A stretch of DNA of 60,299 bases from Desulfuromonadaceae bacterium (GTDB taxonomy: Bacteria > Desulfobacterota > Desulfuromonadia > Geobacterales > Pseudopelobacteraceae): positions 1 to 60,299 of the forward strand of contig JAQTZV010000033.1 of assembly GCA_028687585.1 (NCBI GenBank), read 5' to 3'. A program made the translations under genes and the position numbers. The stretch's first letter is position 1; every line of letters begins with the position of its first letter. This document shows positions 32,688 through 42,300 of the stretch, piece by piece. The notes beneath the pieces are model-generated. The model searched no databases, was not told the origin of the DNA, and saw only the letters and a list, made by a program, of their open reading frames with translations.

Positions 32688-33551
32688 TTAACAAAAAACT
32701 CGGCCTAGTTCATCTACATCATTCTCATTTATAAAAATTTCAAGCATCCTATTTTGGTGTTCTTTTACCTTGAGTGGCCCAAAAGAAAATTCAGAATTGT
32801 TACCATCGTCATCGGAAAAATAACCGGTGTAAAACCAGACTTCCGGGAAAGGAATATTTGTCAAATACTCTCCGAGAACTTCACAAGCATTTAAATAGTC
32901 TTTCATGTCATACGCCGAAGTCCTGTTGTCTATTATTAGTACCGTAATTTCTTTTTCCGCATGGGCTTTGGCTATTTTACTTTCTATGGCAGCTCTGATT
33001 TGCACTTCAAGAGGATCAATAGTTTCAGCCATGTTGCTGATAAAAATATTTGCATTTTCGCCGAACAAAGGGTTCTCCACATTTTCGTCTTTTGATATGC
33101 CCGATTCGAAGTAGCAAACAACCGATTTGATCAGTTTTTCATTCGGGAAAAGTTTTGAAATCTTGTCTAGATCACGAAGCCTGATTTTTGGATTTTGACA
33201 ACATGTTACATAAAACTCTTCTCTTTTTTGTATCTCGAATAATTTTGATGAATCGGCAATAGATGTAATTTCCAGATTGAACAGTTCACCAGTGCTCATT
33301 TCTATTTTAAAATCCCATGGGTTATCTCTATCTAATACGTTGACACCTATTTGTTCATTTTTGAAAATCTTTGATAAATGCTTCAAGTAGTGAATAAAAA
33401 TCAGGTGTTCCCGGTGAGTTGAATCCGTAACGTTAAGAAAAATACGCTCTACAACAGAACCATCACTTTCAATTCTATGAAATCGTTTGTAGTTCCTTTT
33501 GCCATTCAACGAATTAACCGGATAGAAATCGCTACGCTTAATATTGATCAT
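32688..33551 (-). CDS. putative PD-(D/E)xK-like protein (287 aa)
   Basis: 287 residues. About residue 80 there is DRDNPWDFKIEMSTGELFNLEITSI, which has the spacing of a PD-(D/E)xK nuclease core (Asp, then hydrophobic-ExT), preceded by a helix containing EHLIFIHYLKHL. The Lys of the motif is not obvious, so this is a weak fold guess. No partner overlaps it. Low GC, strongly different from hsd and tra genes. ATG 33551 has AGGA 11 nt upstream. Position within a defence block suggests a defence role. Confidence 0.6.
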   Translation of the reverse strand: MINIKRSDFYPVNSLNGKRNYKRFHRIESDGSVVERIFLNVTDSTHREHLIFIHYLKHLSKIFKNEQIGVNVLDRDNPWDFKIEMSTGELFNLEITSIADSSKLFEIQKREEFYVTCCQNPKIRLRDLDKISKLFPNEKLIKSVVCYFESGISKDENVENPLFGENANIFISNMAETIDPLEVQIRAAIESKIAKAHAEKEITVLIIDNRTSAYDMKDYLNACEVLGEYLTNIPFPEVWFYTGYFSDDDGNNSEFSFGPLKVKEHQNRMLEIFINENDVDELGRVFC

Positions 33552-33612
33552 CACTCAATTTTCCTAACGGCTTGAGAGTCTGCCGCTAGACGGCAGCACC
33601 CGAGGGTTGACG

Positions 33613-34353
33613 TCAGTGGATACAGCCTAGATAGACGGCACCAAAAACTCGATCAGCTTTATCCAGTAGACTTTCTGAGCAATTTCGGGAGGCTAGGAAA
33701 CCATATCCTTTCGTTGGGAACATAGCCATACCTGGCATTTCCTCACTTAATGCGTCTGGTGCATGATGCATTGAGTATCGCAGTGCAGCCCACAACTCAA
33801 ATCCAAGTTCTGCCTCTATCGGCGGATCGTACCCACAATCATCTCCATAGATAAGCATTTTAGGCTTTCCACTTATCTCCTCCCTTAGACGCACTCCACA
33901 GAGTCCAGCTACAAGATCCGCAAGTTGTATCCCATGTACTGCTTGAGAGCAGCATATATGCGCGTCTTTAATTACTCCAAAATTCTTGATCTCGGCCAGC
34001 CCGCGCCCATCGAGGATGCCTTCATCAATGAAAAGCTCCGCGGGTCTTTCAAGACCCTTCTCTTGCATTACGCGAACAAGTTCTAGTAAATCCGGCAGGA
34101 GAGCAAATCGGTTATCGCTCGGAAGAATGAGAACCCCCCACCGGCATTTAGAGTTTATGTAACCGACAAACTCTTGCCGTAACGCCTGCATCACAAGGTT
34201 GCGTTCCATTTTCTGACACGAATGAAATTCCGCAACATCTTTTTCTGCAAGCAATTTGCTCAGTTCATCTTGAGGATCATTCTGGCAAAGAACATATGCA
34301 AGTAACATAAATCCGTAATTTTCGTGAATGCTTTCATCTATGTAAATATTCAT
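33613..34353 (-). CDS. DUF3800 (RNase H-like fold) protein
   Basis: 246 residues beginning MNIYIDES, with FIDEG near the middle and QAVHGIQLADLVAG, the three signature blocks of DUF3800 proteins. These have a predicted RNase H-like fold with conserved Asp/Glu residues and often sit in defence or mobile regions. The start overlaps the stop of the upstream membrane protein gene by 4 nt, so the two are co-translated. Substrate unknown; nucleic-acid cleavage is likely from the fold. Confidence 0.75.
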   Translation of the reverse strand: MNIYIDESIHENYGFMLLAYVLCQNDPQDELSKLLAEKDVAEFHSCQKMERNLVMQALRQEFVGYINSKCRWGVLILPSDNRFALLPDLLELVRVMQEKGLERPAELFIDEGILDGRGLAEIKNFGVIKDAHICCSQAVHGIQLADLVAGLCGVRLREEISGKPKMLIYGDDCGYDPPIEAELGFELWAALRYSMHHAPDALSEEMPGMAMFPTKGYGFLASRNCSESLLDKADRVFGAVYLGCIH

Positions 34354-34895
34354 TTCTTATCAAATAAATCCAGTTTTTGGTGCTCATCGAGTTTTTCAAG
34401 ACCAAGAAGCTCGCGCAGGTCTCGTGCTAGAAGCTCATAAACAACATTTAGGCCCAGCAAACTCGTCTTGAAAGGATCAAGTGTCTCTTCGGAGTCATTG
34501 TTTCTGTTCCTCGGTGGTGGATTTTCGAATTGTGGGGTAAGGCTGTTTAGATCGCTTACAATCTGGCCGATTGCCTTGCAGGTGCTCTTTTTCGCGTAGA
34601 GAGAAGCTTGATCCGCAAGCTCTTGAAATTTGAAGGCAAGTTCTCCCACATTCTTCACAGCCTCTAACACTTCCTCTGCTGCTGAACCTCTCTCGCGAAA
34701 ATACTGCAATGCTTTGCTACGGTTCCGCAGTTTCTTCACAGTTTCGGCTAACTCACGATGCCAGTTCACCCGAGCATCGTATGATCGTTCGTGCCGGAAC
34801 TTTCTCTGCCCCATGTATGTGCCAACTCCTGCAGCTAATAGGGCTCCGAGAGAAGATGCCACGGTGGTAATAAATGTTTGAGTGACGAAGTCCAT
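34350..34895 (-). CDS. membrane-anchored coiled-coil protein, partner of DUF3800
   Basis: 181 residues with one N-terminal transmembrane segment (VTQTFITTVASSLGALLAAGVGTYMG, about 4-30) followed by a basic, mostly helical cytoplasmic domain. No enzymatic motif. ATG 34895 follows AAAGGACTATTTG. The 4-nt overlap with the DUF3800 gene indicates a two-gene system in which this part may hold the nuclease-like protein at the membrane or sense membrane damage (inference). Confidence 0.65.
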   Translation of the reverse strand: MDFVTQTFITTVASSLGALLAAGVGTYMGQRKFRHERSYDARVNWHRELAETVKKLRNRSKALQYFRERGSAAEEVLEAVKNVGELAFKFQELADQASLYAKKSTCKAIGQIVSDLNSLTPQFENPPPRNRNNDSEETLDPFKTSLLGLNVVYELLARDLRELLGLEKLDEHQKLDLFDKK

Positions 34896-34934
34896 CAAAT
34901 AGTCCTTTGCCTGTTAGTTTCCAAGCCGGATTCT

Positions 34935-35882
34935 CTAGCAAATATCAGCGAACTCTTGAAGTTCGATCAAATATTGCTTGAGATCCTCAAGTCTCTTCCT
35001 ACTAAAATGCGTCGCGTGGGTGCAGTACACAGTTGGCCACATCGACCCACCTTTGTAGCAATTGGCAAGGTACGTCGAATATGCGTTTCTATAGATTTCC
35101 CATTTCTTGTGGGCAGACTTGAACTCTCGAAACCTTTGCCCAGATACATGCAGTTTAATATCGTTGATAACATCCGAAATTTTGTTTTCTACCTCTTTTA
35201 ATTCCCCGCCGGCCTGAATATTCATGTCTCTCTGGCATAAGCCTGGACCAGGATAGAGAATGTTAAGGTGCATGGCATCTGCTGCTTCCAAGAATGATTC
35301 GCAGTCTGTGATTAGCTGTTTGGCTTCTGATTGCTCTATTGTTACTTTCTTTGTTACTTCATGACAGAAAATGTGGCGTAATTCGAAGCATCGGTTGATG
35401 CTGGAATATACGCGGTCTTTATCATCAATGACAATTTCGCCGAAGCGCTCAACCTTCCATAGCTTTTCGGCGTAATTTAAATCAAGAAGGTCTGACATGT
35501 GGCTGTTTATATGGTTAAAACTGCTGATCGGCACTAAGTGAGAGACAAGTTCACCCACAGAAATTTTGGTTCCGTGAAAAGAGGACACAAAGGAGTAATC
35601 GAACTTCATCTCTCCTATTATCTTATTTGCTCTATCTGAATATGGCTTGCCATGATCAATCAAGCCTTTTATTAGAAGTCTAAAACCAGCTTCAAGGCAA
35701 GCAACTAGTGAAATTGGAAAGTATTTATTGAACTCGATATCACTGGCTATGTCAGCTTTCGCAAGTTCTATTAACTCCTTCACTTTACCTTGTACATCAT
35801 AAATCGAAGCAAGATATCTCTGCCGTTCTTTGACTTCAATAATCTCTCCGACAATGTTGCGTTTCTTGCTCTTACTCACCAT
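34935..35882 (-). CDS. HEPN-like domain fused to an LprI/DUF1311-like domain (315 aa)
   Basis: 315 residues. The central helical region ends in FELRHIFCHEV, which has the HEPN RNase signature R-x4-H (R169, H174). The C-terminal ~60 residues (about 255-315: W-IYRNAY, C, GGSMWP, C, FSRKRLEDL) match the lysozyme-inhibitor LprI/DUF1311 pattern. That domain is normally periplasmic, yet there is no signal peptide here. A cytoplasmic HEPN-LprI protein would be an RNase with a possible cell-wall- or lysis-related sensor. This is inferred from motifs only. ATG 35882 after AAGGACGAATT. Confidence 0.65.
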   Translation of the reverse strand: MVSKSKKRNIVGEIIEVKERQRYLASIYDVQGKVKELIELAKADIASDIEFNKYFPISLVACLEAGFRLLIKGLIDHGKPYSDRANKIIGEMKFDYSFVSSFHGTKISVGELVSHLVPISSFNHINSHMSDLLDLNYAEKLWKVERFGEIVIDDKDRVYSSINRCFELRHIFCHEVTKKVTIEQSEAKQLITDCESFLEAADAMHLNILYPGPGLCQRDMNIQAGGELKEVENKISDVINDIKLHVSGQRFREFKSAHKKWEIYRNAYSTYLANCYKGGSMWPTVYCTHATHFSRKRLEDLKQYLIELQEFADIC

Positions 35883-35918
35883 AATTCGTCCTTAAATTAT
35901 GACCAACTCATTTTTGAG

Positions 35919-35942
35919 CGGTTTACGCGCGTGCGTGAACCG
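35919..35942. repeat. hairpin between hsdR and the HEPN-LprI gene
   Basis: CGGTTTACGC (35919-35928) and GCGTGAACCG (35933-35942) form a 10-bp stem with a GCGT loop. On the minus strand it is followed by CTCAAAAATG, so it could weakly end the hsdR transcript. Confidence 0.5.
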
Positions 35943-36024
35943 GCGATCTTCCCAAATGGGATATTATGACCAATAACCCTGTCGCCCAGCTAACCGGATC
36001 TATCATGACATGCGTATCCTCGCA

Positions 36025-38412
36025 TTAAAACCCCGCGTAGAGCAGCGTCTGCAGTTCATTCACCGCTTCCCGAAGCTTTTCCGCCCCACCGAAATACCCG
36101 GCAATCTCAATCACATTGCCACGCTCAGATATTGGCGGCACTTTCAAGATATCTGGCACGACGAATTGCGCCGTACCATGCTGGGCGTATTTCTCCAGCA
36201 GTTCTTCGAGAATAGCCCTGGCCTCAGTGCTGTAGTGATCGAAGAAATCCTTCCGGTCATGCTTAAGGCGTTCAGCACGCTCGCGGCGAGTTCGTAACGG
36301 TGCATTGAAGGCCAGGTGACAGAGCAGATCAAAGTGGTCAGCTTCTGGTTGTCCAACGGAGTCTGCCAGCTCATTAAAGTTGATACCTCTTTCTTCAAGC
36401 TGGCGGATAACTTCGGCACGTTCCTTTGGATTGGCCCACTGTTCTCGCATCCGAATTGCACCGGTGAACAGAGTACGAACCTTGTCGGCAGCATAGTCGC
36501 AGTATTTGACGACACGGAGTTGTTTGCCATCCGGGTCCAGTTCATAAACCAGGTGGGCGGCAATCGCAACCTGTCCGCCATCAACAAAGTACTTGCGGGG
36601 CTCTTTTGTGCCGTCATCAATGACCACTCCCGCCGGGCCCCCTGCCGTGCCGTATTCATCCTGAATACCGCCATCTTCCACAACAGGAGATTCCTCGATG
36701 ATAGTCGTCTCGTAGGTGGCGCCACTCGTATCGATCTTCTCTTCGCTGACCAGGGCAGGATCTCCGTCAAAATCACTATCGGCAAAGAGCCTTGTGGCAC
36801 TGCCGGTATAGTCGAGGATGCTGAACCAGAGCTTGCCGTAATCATCCCTGACACGGGTGCCACGGCCAATAATCTGTTTGAACTCCGACATGGAACCGAC
36901 CACGCGGGCCAGGACGACATTCTTGCAGGTTGGAGCATCGACGCCGGTGGTCAACATCTGTGAGGTGGTAAGGATGGCCGGGGTCTCGGTCTCCAGCTCC
37001 TGAAACCTGCCGAGATGACCACGACCAATATCGCCTTCATTCGAAGTCACCCGGCAGACGTAATCCGGGTACTGGCTTACCAGATCCTGGTTAAGGTTGG
37101 TGAGTGCCCGTCGCATCTCGTCCGCATGATCCTGATCCACACAAAATACGATAGTCTTGGCAAAACGGTCGGTCTTTCTCAGAAAGTCATTCAGGTGACA
37201 GGCAATAGCCTCGGTACGGGCTTTCAGAGCGACAACCCGCTCAAAATCTTTGGTCTGGTACTCCTCGTCCGGTATCTCTCGGCCATAGCGATCCAGCTCT
37301 CCCTTGCTGGGACGCCAACCTGCAGCATCGAAGTCAGTGATAATACGGTGGACCCGGTAGGGGGCCAAAAAGCCGTCGTCGATTCCCTGCCGCAAACTGT
37401 ACTGGTAGATGGGATTACCAAAATAGAGGTAGGTATCCCGGTTGTCTTCCCTGAGCGGTGTTGCGGTCATTCCCAGCTGAAATGCCGGGGTAAAATACTC
37501 CAGGATCTCCCGCCAGTTGCTGTTGTCGCGGGCGCTTCCCCGGTGGCATTCATCAACGATGATCAGGTCGAAGAAGTCAGGCCTGTACTCCTTGTAGAGC
37601 CCCGGCCGCCGTTCGTCCTTGGCCAGCGACTGGTAGATAGCGAAGTACATCTCACGGCTTTTGTTTGCCTCGCCGTTTTCGATCTTCCAGCGGGCATCAC
37701 CGAAGGGCGCAAAAATCTTGTCCTTGGGATCATCAACCAGAATATTGCGGTCGGCAAGGTAAAGAATCTTGGGGCGACGGTGCTCGCCGGTGGCATTCCA
37801 GCGGGCGCTCCAGAGTTTCCAGCAGATCTGGAAAGCGACTACGGTTTTGCCGGTGCCGGTAGCCATGGTCAACAGGATTCTTTTCTTGTTCTGCAAAACC
37901 GATTGTACGACCCGATTGATGGCGATTTCCTGATAGTAGCGGGGACTCTTGCCGCTGTGATGGTAATAAGGTGAGAGAATGCGTTGCGCGGATTCGGGGG
38001 AGAATGCCTGAGAGCTTTGCAGGCGCTGCCAAAGTTCCTCAGGTGCCGGGAACTCAGTCAATACCCGCTCCTGGCCGGTCAGGTAATCGAACTCGATGAT
38101 TTCGATGCCGTTAGTGGCATAGGCAAACTTGATACCCAGGATCTCAGCGTACTCTTTAGCCTGCTGCAAACCATCCCCGGCAGACTGGTAGTCAGGTTTG
38201 GCCTCTACAACGGCTATGAGATAATCACGGGTATAGCGAAGCAGGTAGTCGGCCCGTTTCTGGGGACGACGCCTCACCTTGTTCCCAATAAGAACAATAC
38301 GTCCATCGGTAAAGGTAATCTGCTCGTTGATACGGTGGGGCTCATTGTCCCAACCGGCATTAACCAGCTTCGGCAGCACGTACTTTCGACAGGTATCCGC
38401 TTCGTTACTCAT
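36025..38412 (-). CDS. hsdR: type I restriction enzyme R subunit HsdR
   Basis: 795 residues. The N-terminal PD-(D/E)xK nuclease has D55 and ExK at 70-72 (VVEAKPDYQ). The SF2 motor has Walker A MATGTGKT (183-190), DECH (287-290), TATPLR and the motif VI region IIGRGTRVRDD. The C-terminus is the EcoEI-type HsdM/S-docking region. It cuts unmodified DNA after translocation. It is transcribed ahead of the nested defence genes and 13.3 kb from hsdM. Its start ATG 38412 lacks a strong RBS. The DUF4145 N-terminus found in the fragment at 11337-11477 is absent here. Confidence 0.95.
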   Translation of the reverse strand: MSNEADTCRKYVLPKLVNAGWDNEPHRINEQITFTDGRIVLIGNKVRRRPQKRADYLLRYTRDYLIAVVEAKPDYQSAGDGLQQAKEYAEILGIKFAYATNGIEIIEFDYLTGQERVLTEFPAPEELWQRLQSSQAFSPESAQRILSPYYHHSGKSPRYYQEIAINRVVQSVLQNKKRILLTMATGTGKTVVAFQICWKLWSARWNATGEHRRPKILYLADRNILVDDPKDKIFAPFGDARWKIENGEANKSREMYFAIYQSLAKDERRPGLYKEYRPDFFDLIIVDECHRGSARDNSNWREILEYFTPAFQLGMTATPLREDNRDTYLYFGNPIYQYSLRQGIDDGFLAPYRVHRIITDFDAAGWRPSKGELDRYGREIPDEEYQTKDFERVVALKARTEAIACHLNDFLRKTDRFAKTIVFCVDQDHADEMRRALTNLNQDLVSQYPDYVCRVTSNEGDIGRGHLGRFQELETETPAILTTSQMLTTGVDAPTCKNVVLARVVGSMSEFKQIIGRGTRVRDDYGKLWFSILDYTGSATRLFADSDFDGDPALVSEEKIDTSGATYETTIIEESPVVEDGGIQDEYGTAGGPAGVVIDDGTKEPRKYFVDGGQVAIAAHLVYELDPDGKQLRVVKYCDYAADKVRTLFTGAIRMREQWANPKERAEVIRQLEERGINFNELADSVGQPEADHFDLLCHLAFNAPLRTRRERAERLKHDRKDFFDHYSTEARAILEELLEKYAQHGTAQFVVPDILKVPPISERGNVIEIAGYFGGAEKLREAVNELQTLLYAGF

Positions 38413-38765
38413 AGATTACCCGATAAAGAAAAAGCCGTTTGTCAGCACTTGAGCAGACAATGCGGCTTCAGTTAGAGCAATATGTCCCGAAGGGCACAGA
38501 GCCCATCTCTATACCCTCCATAAATTCATTAAATTACGACACGTTAATACCTCTTTTCACCCTCAAAGTCAATTTGATATACACCTGTGCAAATCTACCG
38601 ATAAAGCACTCTATAATAGCACCCTGTCCTACCAGGACAGAGTGATGCAACGTGCTGTAATATTGGCAAAACAGAGCAATTTTGGATTGACAAATCATTT
38701 CAGGCTGGTCAAACTTAGACTGAAACGCTGGTGGACATTGACCGTCGAGAAAGGAGGGGTATGTG
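38413..38765. promoter_or_regulatory. divergent intergenic region with promoter-like box and hairpin
   Basis: This 353-bp gap must hold the hsdR promoter (leftward) and one for the 101-aa membrane gene (rightward). TATAAT (38612-38617) is followed closely by CTGTCCT-ACC-AGGACAG (38624-38640), a perfect 7-bp hairpin at the predicted transcription start, which looks like an operator. No good -35 box is seen. A frame starting at 38645 has no separate RBS and is not called. Confidence 0.45.
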
Positions 38766-39071
38766 ATGGAACAAAAATTCAAGGCTTTAGTATTATCGAT
38801 TTTCTGGAGCGTACTACCCTGTTTTCTTGCTGGCGGGGTTGTTGGTGCAATTTTTTTATCAGCTTTCTGGTACTGCTTGATCGGTATAGCGGTATTAGCA
38901 TTTTTATACAGTTGCCTGGACCGTATCCCGGTTCGCCTGTATGCCGGTATAATGAGAGGGCTATCGCTTTGGCCACTCCTGAAGTACGGATATGCAAGTA
39001 CCGATAAAAGACCTGTTAATTGTTGCTGTAATAATTGGTGGCTATGGCGACACTGGTTCTACAACAGATGA
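38766..39071 (+). CDS. small membrane protein (101 aa)
   Basis: Two transmembrane segments (LSIFWSVLPCFLAGGVVGAIFLSAFW and CLIGIAVLAFLYSCL) and a cysteine/tryptophan-rich tail (NCCCNNWWLWRHW). ATG 38766 follows AAAGGAGGGGTATGTG, a very strong RBS. It is the only plus-strand gene between the hsd and tra regions and it converges on the minus-strand 113-aa gene, overlapping it by 30 bp. Function unknown; the tail is unusual enough that a frame error near 39000 is possible. Confidence 0.55.
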   Translation: MEQKFKALVLSIFWSVLPCFLAGGVVGAIFLSAFWYCLIGIAVLAFLYSCLDRIPVRLYAGIMRGLSLWPLLKYGYASTDKRPVNCCCNNWWLWRHWFYNR

Positions 39072-39383
39072 TGCCATATATTCCCATGCACCCTTCAATT
39101 TAAGAATTTCGTCTCTATCAATTGGTATACAGCCTTGGTATTCAGCAATCAGCTCATATGGAGACGACACATAGAAATAGATGTTCGCTCCGTCTGATGT
39201 TTCCAAGTGGCTCAAAATATCGGCTGGCAATGAAAATTGATGGCCATCCACGGTCATTGTAGCTCCGTATTCCGCAACAGCTAGTTCAATCCCTGTATCG
39301 CCAACATTCTCTCTCAATTTAAAATCTTCAGTGACGAGCGCAATCAGCCCGTCATTGACTAACAGTATTTTCTTCCCTGTCAT
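39042..39383 (-). CDS. hypothetical protein at the end of the tra operon (113 aa)
   Basis: A soluble, acidic 113-residue protein, not recognised. ATG 39383 lies 3 nt after the traG stop with GAGGAGAGGG as RBS inside traG, so it is the last gene of the tra transcript. Such end-of-operon genes next to traG are sometimes exclusion or immunity factors, but no membrane or signal segment is visible here, so that is not supported. Confidence 0.6.
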   Translation of the reverse strand: MTGKKILLVNDGLIALVTEDFKLRENVGDTGIELAVAEYGATMTVDGHQFSLPADILSHLETSDGANIYFYVSSPYELIAEYQGCIPIDRDEILKLKGAWEYMASSVVEPVSP

Positions 39384-39386
39384 TGA

Positions 39387-42300
39387 TTATTTCCCTCTCC
39401 TCAGCGGCGCAGGCCCCGGGCCTTTTGGTAAATTTGATGTTCTGCTCTGTTGCTGTAGAATCTTGCCGGTTCTTTGAATTTTCTGCTGAACATCTCGTGT
39501 TTTTTGCTCCAATACTCTTGCCGCATCCCTTGTGGCAACTTCTTCCGATCTATTTACAGCTGTTTCTTTTGCAGCCCGGTTTGCGGCCATCGTACGATTA
39601 GGTGCCGTAACAGAAGCAATATCTCCAACGGTCATTGCCGTCTCATGTAGAGCACCCTGACCAACGGCAATCGTAGTAGCGGCAGTACCTGCATCAATAG
39701 AACGGCCATCCCTGAACTCCTGTGACGCAGCACTGCCTGCCAAGTTCTGCTTGGATTCAACCCTCGTCCCAACCACCTGTGAACTCGAATAATCCGCCTT
39801 AACCCCGCCATCAGCTCGGATACTCCCGGTAATCCCACCTCCCGACCTGGTACTGACAACAGCCGCCCCCTGTTGCGATGCTTGAACAAACTGATCCTCG
39901 GTAATCTCCGAACGCTGACCGGCAATAAGATTCCCACTCTTGTCCATTTTCCCCTGCACCTGGGAGTAATGCAGATTGCCATCCTTGTCCTTGGCGTACA
40001 TCAGCACATTGCCATCGAGGCCGTTGGAGAACGAACCTCCCACCACCTCCATCTTGCCGGTCTTCTCGTTCTTGGCGAAATACCAGTCGCCATTGACCAT
40101 CATCTGCTTGCCGCCTGCCTGGATCATGTAACTGCCGGACTTTCGCGATACATTCAGTGACTGGTTCTCGTAACCAGTCTTGATAAAATCCCCAACCGAC
40201 TTACGCAGCCCCTTGTCAACGGACGATACGTTCCGATCCAGACGCTCGATATCAGTCCCGGTTTTACTCTGACCGAGATCGAACTTCTGCACCCGGCCAC
40301 CCTGGTCAATGGCAAACGACGCGAGATTCCCGTTCCGGTCGTAATCGGCCTTGTAGTCGAAGGCCTGGCCAGACAGTTTTGCGACATGAGCGGCAGCACT
40401 TTGGAATCCGGCAGAGCGGAGCTGCTTCTGCAGTTCAAGGCTTTGCCCCTTGTCACCCTTGGCAACGGTACCTGAATCAGACGAATTGACGATCCCGCCA
40501 TCCATACCGACATTGACCGCACTTTTGCCGTCAGATGTCGTGAAGTTGATGTTCTGCCCCTCCATCGCCTTCTGCACCTCGGCAAAGCCCCGTTCGGTCA
40601 AGTGGCCGTTCTGGTACATCTCCTGATCATTTTTGAGTTGAGGGGCAATCCGGCCAACCATCTGATCCGCTGCAGCATGAACAAGCTGGTTGCGGGCAAT
40701 CCTTCCTGAAACATCATTGCTGGTGAGCTGTTGGTAGTTGCCGTAACCGCCACCTGCATAGATTCCCTGGATCTTGCCTCCGGTTTCCGTTGCCACAACA
40801 TGACCAGCCTCAGTACCGGCAGCAACCGGGCCACCAAGCTGATTGGAGAGTCCTGTCACCTCTGAGGCATGTTTGCTCTGCTGGAACTGGGCGTTCATCT
40901 GCATGAGCTGTCCGGAAGAGATCCCGTAGGTATCGGCAATCTTGTTCACCGCATCGGCGTTGGCAAAATCCCCCAGGGCTGTAACTTCCGACCGCATGGC
41001 ATGGAAATCCCGCCAATTTCCGGTGAAACCCAATGACCTGGCTGCGGCATACGCTCCCATTTCCCCCTGCAATTGCCCGACACTCTTGTCCATGTTGGCA
41101 GTCAGGAAGTCAGAATAGTTTTCTCCAGAGCCAAAGACATGTGCCAAGGCACGGTCGGTGGCAACTCCCATTTTGGCAAAGGACAGAGTGTCACCGGCAT
41201 AGTTGCCTGAAACCACATCTTTGGTCGCAGCAGACTTGTCGAGTCCGAGCCGGCCATCAAATGATTTCAACTCGTATGCAGATGACAGTCCGCCTTCCCG
41301 CATGGCTCTGCCGCTGCCTCCAAAACCGATTGATCTGCCAATCTCGCTGTCAGCAGATATCCGACTCGAAAACTCCATCCCGAAGTCCCGGATCATATCG
41401 CTCGACGCCGTGGTCTTACCGGACATACCGACCAGCGACTGTGCCTGCCTAGCCTGGAAGCTATGCTCATTGCTCCAGGCTTGAGTCGGCATCGCGGTGA
41501 CATTACGCTGCATGGCTGAAGCTCTGCCGGCAGGATCTTCCACCTCATGTGTAGCACGATTGCCTGCGGACTGAACCTGGCTGACCATCCCTCCGGCCAT
41601 CATCGCCATGGCATGACCACCAAACTTGATCAGCATTCCGGTAATAACCGTCGCCAGCATCATTCCACTCATCCGAAGCGTGCCGAACATACCGAGGATC
41701 TTTACCGTCTGGTCGGGGAAGAAGTAGAGAGCATCCATACCGAGCTTGTTCTGTCGGACCATCTCATAAGCCCGATTGGCATAGTCCACGGCAAACTGGT
41801 GAACGATGGCATCGGTGACACCCCAGGCGGTCAACCAGATGAAGAAACCGGCGATGATCCCCACAGCCTTGCCGATCAGCGGCGTCGGAATGAACAGCGC
41901 CAGGAATGGCAGCAATCCAACAGCGATGGCGGTGAGCGCCGCCTTCAGGATCGGCAACCACTCGTTTGCTGACTTCATGGCGCCGGAAGCGCTAAGCAGA
42001 AATTGGTAATTGGTGGCACCGGCAGCATTGCCGCTGCGAAAGATCTCCTCCAACCGCTGTGAGACATAGGCCTGTTTCAGGAAATCGTCGATACTCGCCG
42101 CCCCCAGGCCGGTCCCGGAATTGACGTTATTCAGTACCGTCTTGCACTGGATCATGGCGGCAGCATCGGCCACGTCATAGCCGAGATTGGCACAGACCGA
42201 TTGGAAATTCTTTTCAAGATTGGCCGGAGTGAGAGCCGCTTTGATGCTGGCCCATGAATCGGTGCAGGTGAGAGCCCGACCCTGCGGATTGGCAGCGTCA

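Noticed and set aside
33555..33612. attC-like (integron) site between the DUF3800 gene and the orphan gene, CCTAACGGCTTGAG...GTTGACG
   Set aside because: The ends recall an attC site and CTGCCG/CGGCAG forms a hairpin, but the outer arms do not pair well, there is no second such site at the right place, and all genes are not in cassette form.
38642..39007. 121-aa plus-strand frame overlapping the 101-aa membrane protein
   Set aside because: It has no RBS of its own, and the alternative frame with a very strong RBS encodes transmembrane segments; only one of the two can be real.
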